28,747 nt of DNA, taken from positions 38,575-67,321 of the forward strand of contig DPVW01000184.1 of NCBI GenBank assembly GCA_003529325.1, read 5' to 3'. The position numbers and the translations under genes are program-made. Source of the stretch: Candidatus Latescibacterota bacterium. Its GTDB lineage: Bacteria > Latescibacterota > UBA2968 > UBA8231. Under the pieces are notes generated by a model, which was given only the letters and a program-made list of their open reading frames with translations, was not told where the DNA came from and ran no database searches. This document shows positions 1 to 8,913 of this stretch, one piece after another (within the stretch, counting starts at the first letter, position 1; each line of letters opens with the position of its first letter).

Positions 1-921
1 GGCAAGACCCTCTATGGACTGAGGGATGGACGCCAGCAGGACGCCCGAGAGATTCCGAAGGACCGGGGGGATATTCCGATCCCCGTGGCCCTCGGCATCT
101 GGGCATTAAGTACGGCCGGGTTCGTCGTCCTCGTGGCCTTCCTCGTGCCCGAATTCCCCTGGTGGATCACCGCGGCCTTCGGTTTCATCTGGACCCCGAT
201 CTACTCCTATATCGGGGCGCGTATGATCGGCCTGACCGGTTCCCCCCAGGGTGTCTCCTTTCCCTATCTGCGCGAGGGTTCTTTCTATCTGTCCGGATAC
301 CAGGGGGCGGGGGTCTGGTTCGCCCCGATTCCGATCTTCCAGTGGGGATTCGAGGCAGCGGCGTTCAAACAACTTGAGCTGACGAAGACAAAATTCGGCA
401 GCATGGTGAAGCTCGCGGCGGTGACGATCGTCATCATGTTCATCTGCAGCTTCGTCTTCTGGTCCTTCATCTGGAAGCTTGGGCCGATTCCCTCATCGGC
501 GTATCCCTTCGTACAGAAGTTCTGGCCATTTCATGCAACGATGCAGGCGTTCTGGGCCAAGTCGACACTGCCCGACGCCGCAGGCAATGCACTGGTGTCG
601 CAGATCATTCGCTGGGACTACATCGGTACCGGTTTCCTCGGTAGTGCCGCAGTGCTCGCTGGCCTGGCGCTGTTCAAGGCGCCCCTCACCCTGTTCTACG
701 GCTTCGTCGGTGGTATCGGCTACTGGCCCCACTTCGTCATCCTCAATTTTGCCGGCGCTCTGTTGGGGCGATACTACTTCCAGCGTCGTTTCGGCGAGGA
801 CCGTTGGCGCGCCTACACGCCCATCCTGCTGGCGGGTTATTCCTGTGGCATGGGTCTGGTGGGTATGACGTCCATCTCGGTGGCGTTGATTTCGAAAGCG
901 GTGTCCAGCATTGTCTTCTGA
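1..921 (+). CDS. OPT-like polytopic membrane transporter, C-terminal part (5' end outside window)
   Basis: The reading frame is open from the first base, so the start lies upstream. A GTG at 85 is in frame, but coding sequence precedes it and I do not take it as the start. The visible 306 residues are very hydrophobic, with about six or seven membrane spans separated by short loops. Aromatic and Gly/Pro-rich stretches such as KLGPIPSSAYPFVQKFWPF and LLAGYSCGMGLVGM resemble the large OPT-like 'peptide transporter' proteins of planctomycete-type and poribacterial genomes. That link is from memory, not a search. It probably sits in the inner membrane; the substrate is unknown. Its stop overlaps the start of the ankyrin lipoprotein gene by 11 bases, so the two are probably co-translated, and the mannonate dehydratase gene follows on the same strand. 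An integral membrane transporter is well supported; the exact family less so. Confidence 0.7.
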   Translation, partial: GKTLYGLRDGRQQDAREIPKDRGDIPIPVALGIWALSTAGFVVLVAFLVPEFPWWITAAFGFIWTPIYSYIGARMIGLTGSPQGVSFPYLREGSFYLSGYQGAGVWFAPIPIFQWGFEAAAFKQLELTKTKFGSMVKLAAVTIVIMFICSFVFWSFIWKLGPIPSSAYPFVQKFWPFHATMQAFWAKSTLPDAAGNALVSQIIRWDYIGTGFLGSAAVLAGLALFKAPLTLFYGFVGGIGYWPHFVILNFAGALLGRYYFQRRFGEDRWRAYTPILLAGYSCGMGLVGMTSISVALISKAVSSIVF

Positions 922-2533
922 GCGCAAATGGGCCCGTCTGTCAGGCGTGTGTCTGGTCGCGTCGCTGGTATCGCTTTCGGCGTGCACCCGGGGTGCCACG
1001 GAGTTTATCACCGCGGCAAAAGAGGGAAAGACAGACGTCGTTCGGGCACAACTCGCCGATGGTCGTAGTGCGGACACGGCCGAGTCTTCCGGCTACACGG
1101 CGTTGATGCGTGCCGCCGAGTGGGGTCGGCTCGACATCGTGCAGCTACTGATCGAGTCCGGCGCCAATGTCAATCACAAGGCGCGGGACAATGGTTCGCC
1201 CCTGACGCTGGCGGGAAGGAAGGATCGAGGCGATGTCGTCCGTCTGCTCCTCGACAAGGGGGCTGTGGTGCACGACAAGATCGGCGCCGCGGATGTGTTT
1301 CTTATCCTCCGTTCCATGAGAAATGACACGACGACAATCGCCCACCTGATCCGCGTGGGGGCAGCTGTCGACGCCCGCGATGCTGAGAAGCAGATTCCGC
1401 TGATGGACAAGACGAATGGCGGATACGCGGCGGCTGTCAGCCTGTTGCTCGACTCGGGAGCAGAGGTCGATGCCGTCGATACCCTCGGACGCTCCGCCCT
1501 GCATCGGGTGCGGAATCGCGCCGATATCGCCACACTGCTGCTCAAGGCTGGCGCAACGATAGACAAGCGTGACAAGCTTGGATTCACGCCCCTTCTGATC
1601 GCCGCCCAGCGTGGGTATGCGGCAACCACGCGGCGACTGCTCGCCGCCGGAGCAGAGCCTGGTGTTGTCGATGTCCGTGGCGAGAGTGTGTTGCACAAAT
1701 CCGTCAACAATAGTGACGTGTTGCGCGAAGTCCTGCATTCCGGACCCCCACCACTGGATGTCAAGGATGCCAGTGGTATGACGCCACTGATGATCGCTGC
1801 ATGGCACGGACATGTGGACGCAGTCGAACAGTTGCTCGCCGCCGGGTCGGCGATTAACGATCTGTCCGCCGAAGGGGAGTCGGCGCTGACCCTGGCTGCG
1901 CGCCGTGGTCACGCCGAGATCGTCGCTCTGGTGACTGCGGCGGGTGCTGATATCGAGTTGCTGAATCGACACGGGGAATCGGCTCTGTGGCTGGGAGCTC
2001 CGCACGCAGCAGTCGTCACCGAACTGCTGGCTGCGGGTGCCAATTCGCACACGACTACCGAGGATGGTACAACTGCCCTGATGCGCGCCATTCAGGCGGA
2101 TGCCCCCGCCGCTGTCCGCCGTCTGCTCGAAGCTGGTGCCGATCCACGGCTGGTGGATGTGCGCGGGCGTACGCCATTACATCAGGCCAGATCCGGCGAG
2201 CTGAGCCAGCTGCTGCTGGCTGCCGGTGCCGAGGCCAATGCGACCGATGCTGCGGGTCGGACCCCGCTGTTGGAGCGCGCCAGCTGGGGTGAGGCGGAAT
2301 CCGTTGAGCTATTGCTGGCGGCTCGAGCTGATCCCGAGATCGACGATATCCGAGGACGCACACCGCTGATGGAGGCGGCCCGACGTGGGCACCGGTCGGT
2401 GATCGGCCTGCTGTTGGCTGCCGGTGCCCGGCGTACCGCCACCGATGCCACAGGCCTGACGGCGGTGGACCATGCGCAGAGTGGCGGACACGTGGGTGTG
2501 GTCGATCTTCTGCAGGATGTACCCTTTCCCTGA
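911..2533 (+). CDS. Ankyrin-repeat lipoprotein
   Basis: A 540-residue protein. A short basic N-terminus and hydrophobic core end in a lipobox, Leu22-Ser-Ala-Cys25, so it should be a membrane-anchored lipoprotein facing the periplasm. The rest, about 31-540, is ankyrin solenoid: an N-terminal capping unit and 15 recognisable repeats of 30-34 residues (GxTPLMxAAxxGH...VxLLLxAGAxxxxxD), the last one cut short. Full-length and shortened repeats alternate, and residues 193-354 and 355-514 look like two copies of one five-repeat block. Ankyrin repeats bind proteins; no enzymatic domain is visible. The start is TTG at 911, inside the end of the transporter gene. The next in-frame candidate, GTG at 947, would remove the basic residues and leave a signal peptide too short. 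The overlap suggests translational coupling with the transporter, which it may assist or sense (inference). Confidence 0.88.
   Translation: MSSERKWARLSGVCLVASLVSLSACTRGATEFITAAKEGKTDVVRAQLADGRSADTAESSGYTALMRAAEWGRLDIVQLLIESGANVNHKARDNGSPLTLAGRKDRGDVVRLLLDKGAVVHDKIGAADVFLILRSMRNDTTTIAHLIRVGAAVDARDAEKQIPLMDKTNGGYAAAVSLLLDSGAEVDAVDTLGRSALHRVRNRADIATLLLKAGATIDKRDKLGFTPLLIAAQRGYAATTRRLLAAGAEPGVVDVRGESVLHKSVNNSDVLREVLHSGPPPLDVKDASGMTPLMIAAWHGHVDAVEQLLAAGSAINDLSAEGESALTLAARRGHAEIVALVTAAGADIELLNRHGESALWLGAPHAAVVTELLAAGANSHTTTEDGTTALMRAIQADAPAAVRRLLEAGADPRLVDVRGRTPLHQARSGELSQLLLAAGAEANATDAAGRTPLLERASWGEAESVELLLAARADPEIDDIRGRTPLMEAARRGHRSVIGLLLAAGARRTATDATGLTAVDHAQSGGHVGVVDLLQDVPFP
1487..2452 (+). repeat. 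Internal duplication of a five-ankyrin-repeat block
   Basis: Bases 1487-1972 and 1973-2452 encode two consecutive blocks with the same order of repeat types: short, long ending VVDVR or LVDVR, short (GESVLH / GRTPLH), long, long ending in ARRGH-type helices. The pattern is visible in the protein; the DNA copies have diverged. Confidence 0.55.
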
Positions 2534-2571
2534 GGGACGTCACCAGCACCGGCGCCATCTGAAACCTCACC

Positions 2572-2577
2572 AGAGGA
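2572..2577 (+). promoter_or_regulatory. Ribosome binding site of the mannonate dehydratase gene
   Basis: AGAGGA lies 5 bases before the ATG at 2583 and decides that start. The frame is open further upstream, to 2472, but that part overlaps the ankyrin gene and encodes nothing recognisable. Confidence 0.7.
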
Positions 2578-2582
2578 ACGCT

Positions 2583-3536
2583 ATGCGTATCGGACTCGTA
2601 TTACAGCCCTTCTCCGAACAATCTTTACAACTGGCAGCGCAACTGGGTGCCACCGACGTCGTCGCCGGCATGCCCGCCGGTGACTTTGACGAACTGGTTC
2701 GCCTGAAAAGCCGCGTCGAGGATGCGGGCCTGTCGTTGTCCGTCATCGAAGGACTCATGTCGATCGACGAGGTGGTTCTGGGTGACGGCGGCAGGGATGC
2801 GTGCATCAAAGAATTTCAGCAGGGCCTGCGGAAGATGGGTGCCGCCGGAATCCCCACGTTGTGCTACAACTTCATGGTCTGGCGCCCCGGCGTCGGTGTG
2901 GTGCGCACGTCGTATACAACACGCGAGCGCGGCGGCTCCTGGGTCAGCAGCTTCGACGCCGATCTGCTTGCGCAGGCCCCCGAGATCCCAGGAGCCACCA
3001 TCGAAGAGGAGCGTGTCTGGGAGAATCTCGAATACTTCCTCAAGGCGGTGATCCCCGTCGCCGAAGAGGCAGGGGTCAAACTGGCCATGCATCCCGACGA
3101 CCCGCCCATGTCGTTGCGGGGCCAGGCGCGGATCATGAGTACACCTGACAACTTCGAGCGTCTCGTGAACCTCGTGAAGAGTCCCAGCAATGGTCTGACC
3201 TTCTGCCAGGGCTGTTTTTCCGAGATGGGGGCCGACATCCCAGCAACGATCCGCCGATTTGCCGACGACATCCATTTCGTCCACTTCCGCGATGTTCAGG
3301 GTCAGGTGCCCAAATTCAGCGAGAGCTGGCACGACAATGGCAAGACTGACATGCTGTCGGCAATGCAGGCCTACGCCGATGTCGGTTTCAGCGGTGTCAT
3401 GCGCCCCGATCACGCCCCATTCCTGCACGGTGCTGGCGATGACGGTGAGCCCACGGGTTACACGATGACGGGCAAGATCTTCGCCGTCGGTTACATGCAC
3501 GGCTTGCGTGAGGCGGCTCTGAAAGACGCAAGTTAA
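2583..3536 (+). CDS. uxuA: Mannonate dehydratase (UxuA family), short form
   Basis: A 317-residue TIM-barrel protein of the xylose-isomerase-like superfamily. UxuA converts D-mannonate to 2-keto-3-deoxygluconate in cytoplasmic hexuronate catabolism. Family motifs are present in order: MHPDDPP (His170), NGLTFCQG (Cys208), HFVHFRDV (His231/His234) and MRPDHAPF (Asp276). In characterised UxuA enzymes the corresponding His, Cys, His and Asp bind the catalytic Mn2+. There is no signal peptide. The protein is shorter than the about 360-394 residues of the Bacillus and E. coli enzymes, so it lacks some peripheral segments, but no metal-site motif is missing. It follows the ankyrin gene by 49 bases with its own good ribosome binding site and is convergent with the DUF6785 gene 9 bases away. 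A related TIM-barrel sugar isomerase or epimerase is the main alternative; the FCQG and RPDHAP signatures favour UxuA. Confidence 0.85.
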   Translation: MRIGLVLQPFSEQSLQLAAQLGATDVVAGMPAGDFDELVRLKSRVEDAGLSLSVIEGLMSIDEVVLGDGGRDACIKEFQQGLRKMGAAGIPTLCYNFMVWRPGVGVVRTSYTTRERGGSWVSSFDADLLAQAPEIPGATIEEERVWENLEYFLKAVIPVAEEAGVKLAMHPDDPPMSLRGQARIMSTPDNFERLVNLVKSPSNGLTFCQGCFSEMGADIPATIRRFADDIHFVHFRDVQGQVPKFSESWHDNGKTDMLSAMQAYADVGFSGVMRPDHAPFLHGAGDDGEPTGYTMTGKIFAVGYMHGLREAALKDAS

Positions 3537-3545
3537 ATCGGCTGG

Positions 3546-5702
3546 CTAACCAATGACGAAGATCACATTTCCCAGCTTGCCCGTGAAATAGTCGATCACA
3601 AGCCAGAGACCGTTGCATAAGGCCTCTCCGACGATGAGTCCTAGGAAGAAGTTCTGGCTCTGGTGGTATGTTGTAGCACCACCGAACCGAAGGATCAGGC
3701 GCTTCACGAGCCAGGCGAGGAACACATTGAACCAGACGCGTTCCATCATGTAATTGCCACCGATCGGAAGTCCGATCGGGTGCAATGGCCACCAAAGGAA
3801 TCGGTGTCGGATCCACATCATGAGTCCCATGGCACCCCCTCCGCCGAGTAGGAACCAAATCCCTCGCCAGTAGATGCCCGTCGGTTTCTCGAGATTGCGT
3901 AGCGCCTGATCGTACACGACGGCAGGGCTGCCCTTAAAAAACCAATTTCCCACATTGATGCCGCCCTGCTCGTAAGCGATATGGAATACGGTCCAGCAGG
4001 AGCCGATGGCACCGATGAAGATGGCCAGCACAATTGCCCAGAACACGGTCTTTCGACTGCGCAGATCCATCGCCTCGATCAGCTTCAGTCCGTTGGCGCA
4101 CATGGCCATGATGAAGACACGGATGTCAGCCGACCAGATGTACGCCAACGACAGGTCGAGAACACCGGAACTGCCCACCAGCTGCGAACCCAGACCCATC
4201 ATCGTCAGGTCCGGCGCCGTCATGGGAGCCCGTACCGCCGCCAGACCCGCCTCACAGACGAGCCGTGTGATGCCCACGAAGATCAGCAGGGCGAGGACGA
4301 CGAACAGAAAAGCCACCCAGGCTTTGGTCCCCATCAACCACAGCCACACGGTCATGGTCAGCAGACCGCCAAAGAAGCCGGCTACGGCACTGCGATACGA
4401 CAGGGTCTCGTCACTGTCGTCGATACCGGAGGATCGCCCAAGGGCCGTGGCGACCACGGCACCCAGGTGCTGGCGACCAATCCACAGCCCGACGAATACC
4501 ATGGCCAGCAGGGCCCCTACCCCCTGGTAGGCCATGAAGGGTAGATCGCTGACGCCGTAGGTGATTCGCTGCACCGAGGACATGCCGGTGAGCAGCAGTA
4601 AACTCCGCTCGATCTTCGCCAACAGATAGAACACCCAGATTCCTGCAGCGACCTGGGTGTTGATGAAATAGGAAAAACCGATGAGGGCGAAATTGACGAA
4701 AGCCCGAACCATGGGAAAGGGCATCGCCCAATTCAAATTCATGAAGGGAATGCCCACGTGATACCGTGAGAATGCTCGCAGAGATCCGATGAAAAGGGGG
4801 ATGGCTGCACCCATCCACATAACAGGATCGCGGAACAGGCGATTTGACAGCCGCCCCTCCTCCTCGCCGTCGATCATCGCCTGCCCCACCTGCATCAGGG
4901 GGTAGGGTAGACGTTCCCGCTCCATCCACTGTCGACGCAGGATGACGGCGGCGCAGACCATGCATGTGTAGAGTCCGAGCAGGAACACGCCCCACCACAG
5001 CAAGGGTTCGACCCATGCGTCGTATGGGATCGATCCCCCCGTCGACTCGATGCCCTCGTAGAAGGAACGATTCTCGTCCCCATCGTCGACCATGATGTTG
5101 TGCTTCGGCAGGTGCGGGAACAGCTTCTCCTCCCACTTATTCTCTGGGGAGGCGTAGTAGAACAATGCCGTCAGGATCGGCATCAACTGGTAGCTCAGGC
5201 CCATCGTACACAGGGCACTGACGATGAGCAGCATGACGTAGACGAGGACGAGCTCCGAGCGATTGAGGGCCAGGCTGGAGCCGCGAATCGTCAGCGGTAG
5301 GTTGAGCACTGCGGAGAGGACGAGGAAAACATTGAAGACAACACTCGGAGAGTGTGGATCGAGATCATTGATCGGCCAATACCAGAACAGGAAACCACCC
5401 ACGGCGAAGGCGCAAAGAACCGCTGCGGTGGAGACCCGCCGCGAGGCGAGCTTGTAGATGACATTCAAGCCGCCGATGAGGATCAGGAACAGGAAGATGG
5501 CACCAGGCGTATTGAAGTCGAGGGCCATGAACGAGGCGTGCATGACCATGCTGGCGTATGGTGCGCCGATGGCGAGAAAGAAGCTGAGAAATGTGCCGGT
5601 CCAGAACCCCCGCCAGGAGAGGCCTGTCTGGGTCTGCTGGCCGGTCGGATTCAGTCGGTTATGGAGAAATGCTGCGTATGCTGATGGGACCACACGTTTC
5701 AT
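3546..5702 (-). CDS. Polytopic membrane protein, DUF6785/DUF6784-type
   Basis: A 718-residue integral membrane protein with roughly 13-15 predicted spans and no cleavable signal peptide. The N-terminal half contains a segment of the kind IPYDAWVEPLLWW followed by RRQWMERERLPYPL. The C-terminus has HPIGLPIGG, then LVKRLILRFGG and NFFLGLIVGEAL. I associate these with the DUF6785 (body) and DUF6784 (C-terminal) families, distant relatives of OPT transporters often found beside carbohydrate-catabolism genes in planctomycete-like and poribacterial genomes (from memory). The substrate is unknown. It is the last gene of the - strand block: its ATG comes 20 bases after the TPR lipoprotein stop, without a clear ribosome binding site. 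It converges with the mannonate dehydratase gene across 9 bases. A transporter of sugar acids or oligosaccharides is plausible from that neighbour, but is only inference. Confidence 0.72.
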   Translation of the reverse strand: MKRVVPSAYAAFLHNRLNPTGQQTQTGLSWRGFWTGTFLSFFLAIGAPYASMVMHASFMALDFNTPGAIFLFLILIGGLNVIYKLASRRVSTAAVLCAFAVGGFLFWYWPINDLDPHSPSVVFNVFLVLSAVLNLPLTIRGSSLALNRSELVLVYVMLLIVSALCTMGLSYQLMPILTALFYYASPENKWEEKLFPHLPKHNIMVDDGDENRSFYEGIESTGGSIPYDAWVEPLLWWGVFLLGLYTCMVCAAVILRRQWMERERLPYPLMQVGQAMIDGEEEGRLSNRLFRDPVMWMGAAIPLFIGSLRAFSRYHVGIPFMNLNWAMPFPMVRAFVNFALIGFSYFINTQVAAGIWVFYLLAKIERSLLLLTGMSSVQRITYGVSDLPFMAYQGVGALLAMVFVGLWIGRQHLGAVVATALGRSSGIDDSDETLSYRSAVAGFFGGLLTMTVWLWLMGTKAWVAFLFVVLALLIFVGITRLVCEAGLAAVRAPMTAPDLTMMGLGSQLVGSSGVLDLSLAYIWSADIRVFIMAMCANGLKLIEAMDLRSRKTVFWAIVLAIFIGAIGSCWTVFHIAYEQGGINVGNWFFKGSPAVVYDQALRNLEKPTGIYWRGIWFLLGGGGAMGLMMWIRHRFLWWPLHPIGLPIGGNYMMERVWFNVFLAWLVKRLILRFGGATTYHQSQNFFLGLIVGEALCNGLWLVIDYFTGKLGNVIFVIG

Positions 5703-5722
5703 GGGGTGTGGCTGATCGTAGG

Positions 5723-7174
5723 TTAGCGCGGGGCTTTGAGTTCAGCGACTTTGCGCAACTGCTGTTTCGAATCGTCGACTCTACCCAGTTTGAGATAGGA
5801 CACGGCCAGCTTCCGGCGAACATCGCCGTCTTCAGGGCGTGCCGCAACGACGAACTCCAACTCCGTGGCAGCACCGGCAAAGTCGCCACGCCTGGCACGT
5901 AGGAGCCCGAGATTGTAGTGGATGTCCGGATTCTCTCCGTCGAGAATCACGGCCTGCTCGAGGGTTTGCTCCGCCTCCTCGAAGCGTTGTGCCCGCACGA
6001 AGGTGACGCCAAGATTGTATGCGGCCATCGGGTATTGAGGGTCGATGACGAGGCCCCTCTGGTAGGCACCGATGGCGGCATCGATATCCCCGGTATGCAC
6101 GTAATAATTGCCCAGGTTGTTGTGATAGCGGACGCTGTCGGGGGCAAGACTGATGGCGAGACGGTATGCTTCTGCCGCTTCGGCGTAACGGCCCTGCCGA
6201 CCGTAGAGCAGCCCGAGCATGGCGCGCGACTCGTGGTCACCGGGTTCATTGCGGAGAATGCGGAGATTTTTGCGGATCTCGGTATCGATCACGTCGAGGG
6301 CGCGAAACTCCTCCAGGACCGGTCCTGCCTCCGCCACTCGGCCGAGGCGGCGCAGTGCATTGGCGAGTACGAAACGTGGATCCTTGGCGGTGGCATCCAG
6401 CTCGATGCCGCGCCGAGCGGCGGCGACGGCGCCTTCGAAATCCTTCGCTTTCAGTCGTGCCTGCGCCAGGTCGGCGTGGATCACGGCATCGACGCTGTCG
6501 AGAGCGACAGCCTTCTCCAGGGCGACGACGGCCTCGTCATAGCGCAGCTGCTTATGGCGCACACGGCCGATCAACCTGTAAAAGCGAGCGTCACCCGGGG
6601 CCAGCCTCAGGCCACTTTGCAGCAACGTTTCGACGCGCTCGAACTCCCCGCGGATGAAGTAGATATATCCCAGATCGTAGTAGGTTGACACGTGCCGCGG
6701 ATCGAGATGCAGCACGGCGTTGTGTTCAGCGATAGCCTGGGCGTAGTTCAACTGTCTGACGTACAAGGCCGCCAGATTGTGACGCGCAGAAACATGAGTG
6801 GAATCGAGGTCGAGAACGTTCTGATACGCCTTGATGGCTTCGGAAATATTGAGCTGGCGGGCGAGGGCGTTGCCGAGGTTATAGTTCGCTTCCACGTAAG
6901 ACGGTGATTCGACGAGGGCGCGACGGTAGGCGGCGACGGCCTCCGTGTCTCGTCCCTGGGAGGACATCTCCAGGCCCACGCGGAAGGCCTCCGCCGCCGC
7001 GATGACGTCCCCTTCGGCGTTTGCACCTTCGGTGGTCAGAGAGGATGTCACCCCCTTTGTGGCGGGAGTGGCAGCCATCGACTGAGACGAAGGCGTTGGG
7101 TTGTCGTCTGCAGGTGCACAACTCAGCAGTGCCACACAGGCGCTACCACTCAACAACAGAAGTTTCACCCTCAT
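5723..7174 (-). CDS. TPR-repeat lipoprotein
   Basis: A 483-residue protein. The signal peptide ends in a lipobox, Leu16-Leu-Ser-Cys19, followed by a Ser/Thr/Pro-rich linker to about residue 55. From about 59 to the end there are around twelve tetratricopeptide units with the usual pattern (EAIxAYxxxLxLDPxxxxAxYNLGxxYxxxG). TPR solenoids bind other proteins and no catalytic domain is seen, so a periplasmic scaffold or assembly factor is likely. Its ATG overlaps the stop of the upstream FG-GAP/UnbV gene by 4 bases (ATGA), indicating translational coupling and probably a shared complex. The same pairing occurs in mirror image at 8914-12431. It is similar in architecture to the 464-residue TPR lipoprotein there, though shared ancestry is not provable by eye because TPRs converge. 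Confidence 0.9.
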   Translation of the reverse strand: MRVKLLLLSGSACVALLSCAPADDNPTPSSQSMAATPATKGVTSSLTTEGANAEGDVIAAAEAFRVGLEMSSQGRDTEAVAAYRRALVESPSYVEANYNLGNALARQLNISEAIKAYQNVLDLDSTHVSARHNLAALYVRQLNYAQAIAEHNAVLHLDPRHVSTYYDLGYIYFIRGEFERVETLLQSGLRLAPGDARFYRLIGRVRHKQLRYDEAVVALEKAVALDSVDAVIHADLAQARLKAKDFEGAVAAARRGIELDATAKDPRFVLANALRRLGRVAEAGPVLEEFRALDVIDTEIRKNLRILRNEPGDHESRAMLGLLYGRQGRYAEAAEAYRLAISLAPDSVRYHNNLGNYYVHTGDIDAAIGAYQRGLVIDPQYPMAAYNLGVTFVRAQRFEEAEQTLEQAVILDGENPDIHYNLGLLRARRGDFAGAATELEFVVAARPEDGDVRRKLAVSYLKLGRVDDSKQQLRKVAELKAPR

Positions 7175-8862
7175 CTTCCCTCCTCGCGCACGACTCGCTG
7201 TTGATCCACGGCTATATCGGTCAATATCTGTACGCCGCCGTTGGGCCAGACAACATGGAGGCTGTCCACAATGATGGCACTGGCGAGGCCGAAGTGCAGG
7301 CGCAGGTCGCTCTGCGACAGGTAACTGCCACCGGTGGTCACCTCGGCGGTGGAGGTGTGTGACCCCGCTTTCAGCGTCACTCGAGCACCGATGGCGGAGC
7401 GGTTGCTGATCGTACCTTCGAGTTGCAGTCGCAACCAGTGGCCGGCGCCGACGGTATCGTTGCGCAACAGTTGCGGCCGATCGGAGACATTGGCGACCAG
7501 GATATCGATATCGCCGTCGTCGTCGTAGTCGCCGAAGGCGGCGCCGCGGCTGACCTGACGATCGTCGAGGGCCGTTCCTTTGATGGGGATGAATTCCTCG
7601 AAGCGGCCGGCACCGTCATTGAGGAACAACTGGTTGCGTTGTGCGTAAGTTGTGTTTTCGTAAATCTCCACATCACTCTCCAGATGACCGCTGGCAATAA
7701 ATGCGTCGCGGTCGCCGTCGTTGTCGACATCGAAGAGCCGTGTGCCCCAGCTGAGAAAGGGTATGCTGCTTTTGCCGAAGCCGGCATTGAAGGTCTCGTC
7801 CAGAAACGTCGCGCCTCCGACGTTGCGGTAGAGCGTGTTCGTCTCCCACTGGAAGTTCGTCACCAGCAGATCGGGTAGCAGATCGCCGTCGTAGTCGGCC
7901 AAGTGTACACCCATGCCCGCCTCGACGTCGCCGTCTTCGTTGTAGGCCGCGCCTGCAAGAAGTCCACTCTCCGTAAAATGCCCAGTGCCGTCGTTGACAT
8001 AGAGAAAGTTGAGCGTCTTGTCGTTGGCCAGATAGAGATCGACATCGCCATCTAGATCGAGATCGCCGAAGACGACACCCAGCTCCTTGCCGGCGCTGTT
8101 GAGCAGTCCGCGATCTTCCGTCTCGTCACGAAACCTTCCGTCCCCTATGTTGCGGAACAGATGGTCGCGCACGCCGTCGAATGACTCGGGGCCGCAATAC
8201 AGCTGCAGGCCACTGCCCCCCTCGGCACAGAGTTTGTGGTTGGTGTAGGAAAAATCATGGTAATTGGCGACGTAGAGATCGACCCAACCGTCCGCATCCA
8301 CGTCAGCGAAAGCACAACTGGTTGAAAAGGCACTATCCGTCACCGCGGCGGCAGTCGTTCGATCGTCGAATCGCTGCTCTGCCATTTCGTTCTGATAGTA
8401 GCGATTTGGTCCGAAGTTGGTGACGTAGACGTCGAGATCACCATCATTGTCCGCATCGGCAGCGCAACTCCCCATGCCGTAGCCGCTGTCGTCCAGACCG
8501 CTGGCGGCCGTGACGTCGGCGAACATCCCCCCGGGGTCGTTGCGGTAGAGACGGTTGACGGTAGCTGCCGCAGGTTCGGTGGCAACACCGGTGGGAGCGC
8601 CATTGAGCAGGTAGATATCGAGATCACCATCTGCGTCGAAGTCGAGAAAAGCGGCGCCGGGACCGACGGTCTCGATCACGTACTTTTGCCCGGTGGCTCC
8701 GTTGCTGTGCACGAAGTCGATTCCCGACTCGACAGTGACGTCGGAAAACACAGGCGTGCCACCGTGGGCGCTGCCAACGATCAGGAGAATCGAAAGGACA
8801 GCGAGCCACCACCGGACGAGACCCGCGCCATCGACCTTCTCTCCCACAGCGTGTAAATTCAT
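7171..8862 (-). CDS. FG-GAP/VCBS repeat protein with ASPIC/UnbV domain (CRTAC1-like)
   Basis: A 563-residue exported protein. A long N-region leads to a hydrophobic stretch at about 17-33 and a probable signal-peptidase site near Ala32-His-Gly34. The mature part opens with the CRTAC1-type segment (FSDVTVESGIDFVHSNG...ETVGPGAAFLDFD). About seven FG-GAP blades follow, each with a calcium-type DxDxDGxxD loop, such as DFDADGDLDIY and DADNDGDLDVYVTN, predicting a beta-propeller. A cysteine-containing LYCGPESFDG segment typical of the family sits between blades. The C-terminal part, about 470-545 (SAIGARVTLKAG...LHFGL...VVWPNGG), is an ASPIC/UnbV domain. The molecular role of this family is not established. 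The gene heads a - strand operon with the TPR lipoprotein and the DUF6785 protein. ATG at 8862 has no clear Shine-Dalgarno; an in-frame GTG five codons later (near 8847) is possible. Confidence 0.88.
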   Translation of the reverse strand: MNLHAVGEKVDGAGLVRWWLAVLSILLIVGSAHGGTPVFSDVTVESGIDFVHSNGATGQKYVIETVGPGAAFLDFDADGDLDIYLLNGAPTGVATEPAAATVNRLYRNDPGGMFADVTAASGLDDSGYGMGSCAADADNDGDLDVYVTNFGPNRYYQNEMAEQRFDDRTTAAAVTDSAFSTSCAFADVDADGWVDLYVANYHDFSYTNHKLCAEGGSGLQLYCGPESFDGVRDHLFRNIGDGRFRDETEDRGLLNSAGKELGVVFGDLDLDGDVDLYLANDKTLNFLYVNDGTGHFTESGLLAGAAYNEDGDVEAGMGVHLADYDGDLLPDLLVTNFQWETNTLYRNVGGATFLDETFNAGFGKSSIPFLSWGTRLFDVDNDGDRDAFIASGHLESDVEIYENTTYAQRNQLFLNDGAGRFEEFIPIKGTALDDRQVSRGAAFGDYDDDGDIDILVANVSDRPQLLRNDTVGAGHWLRLQLEGTISNRSAIGARVTLKAGSHTSTAEVTTGGSYLSQSDLRLHFGLASAIIVDSLHVVWPNGGVQILTDIAVDQQRVVREEGR

Positions 8863-8913
8863 TGCCCAAATCTACTCAGCCCCCCCCTTACCCGAAAGCC
8901 GGCATCGATTCAC
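8863..8913. other. 51-base divergent intergenic region
   Basis: This is the only non-coding DNA between the two mirrored FG-GAP/TPR gene pairs, so promoters for both directions must lie here or inside the flanking reading frames. It contains a run of eight C (8880-8887). I found no convincing -35/-10 pair or operator on either strand; leaderless or very short-leader transcripts are possible. Confidence 0.4.

Noticed and set aside
8840..8913. Weak -35/-10 pair (TCGACC, 17 bases, TAAATT) for the + strand FG-GAP gene
   Set aside because: Each hexamer matches the consensus at only four positions and the pair lies inside the opposite gene; not above chance.
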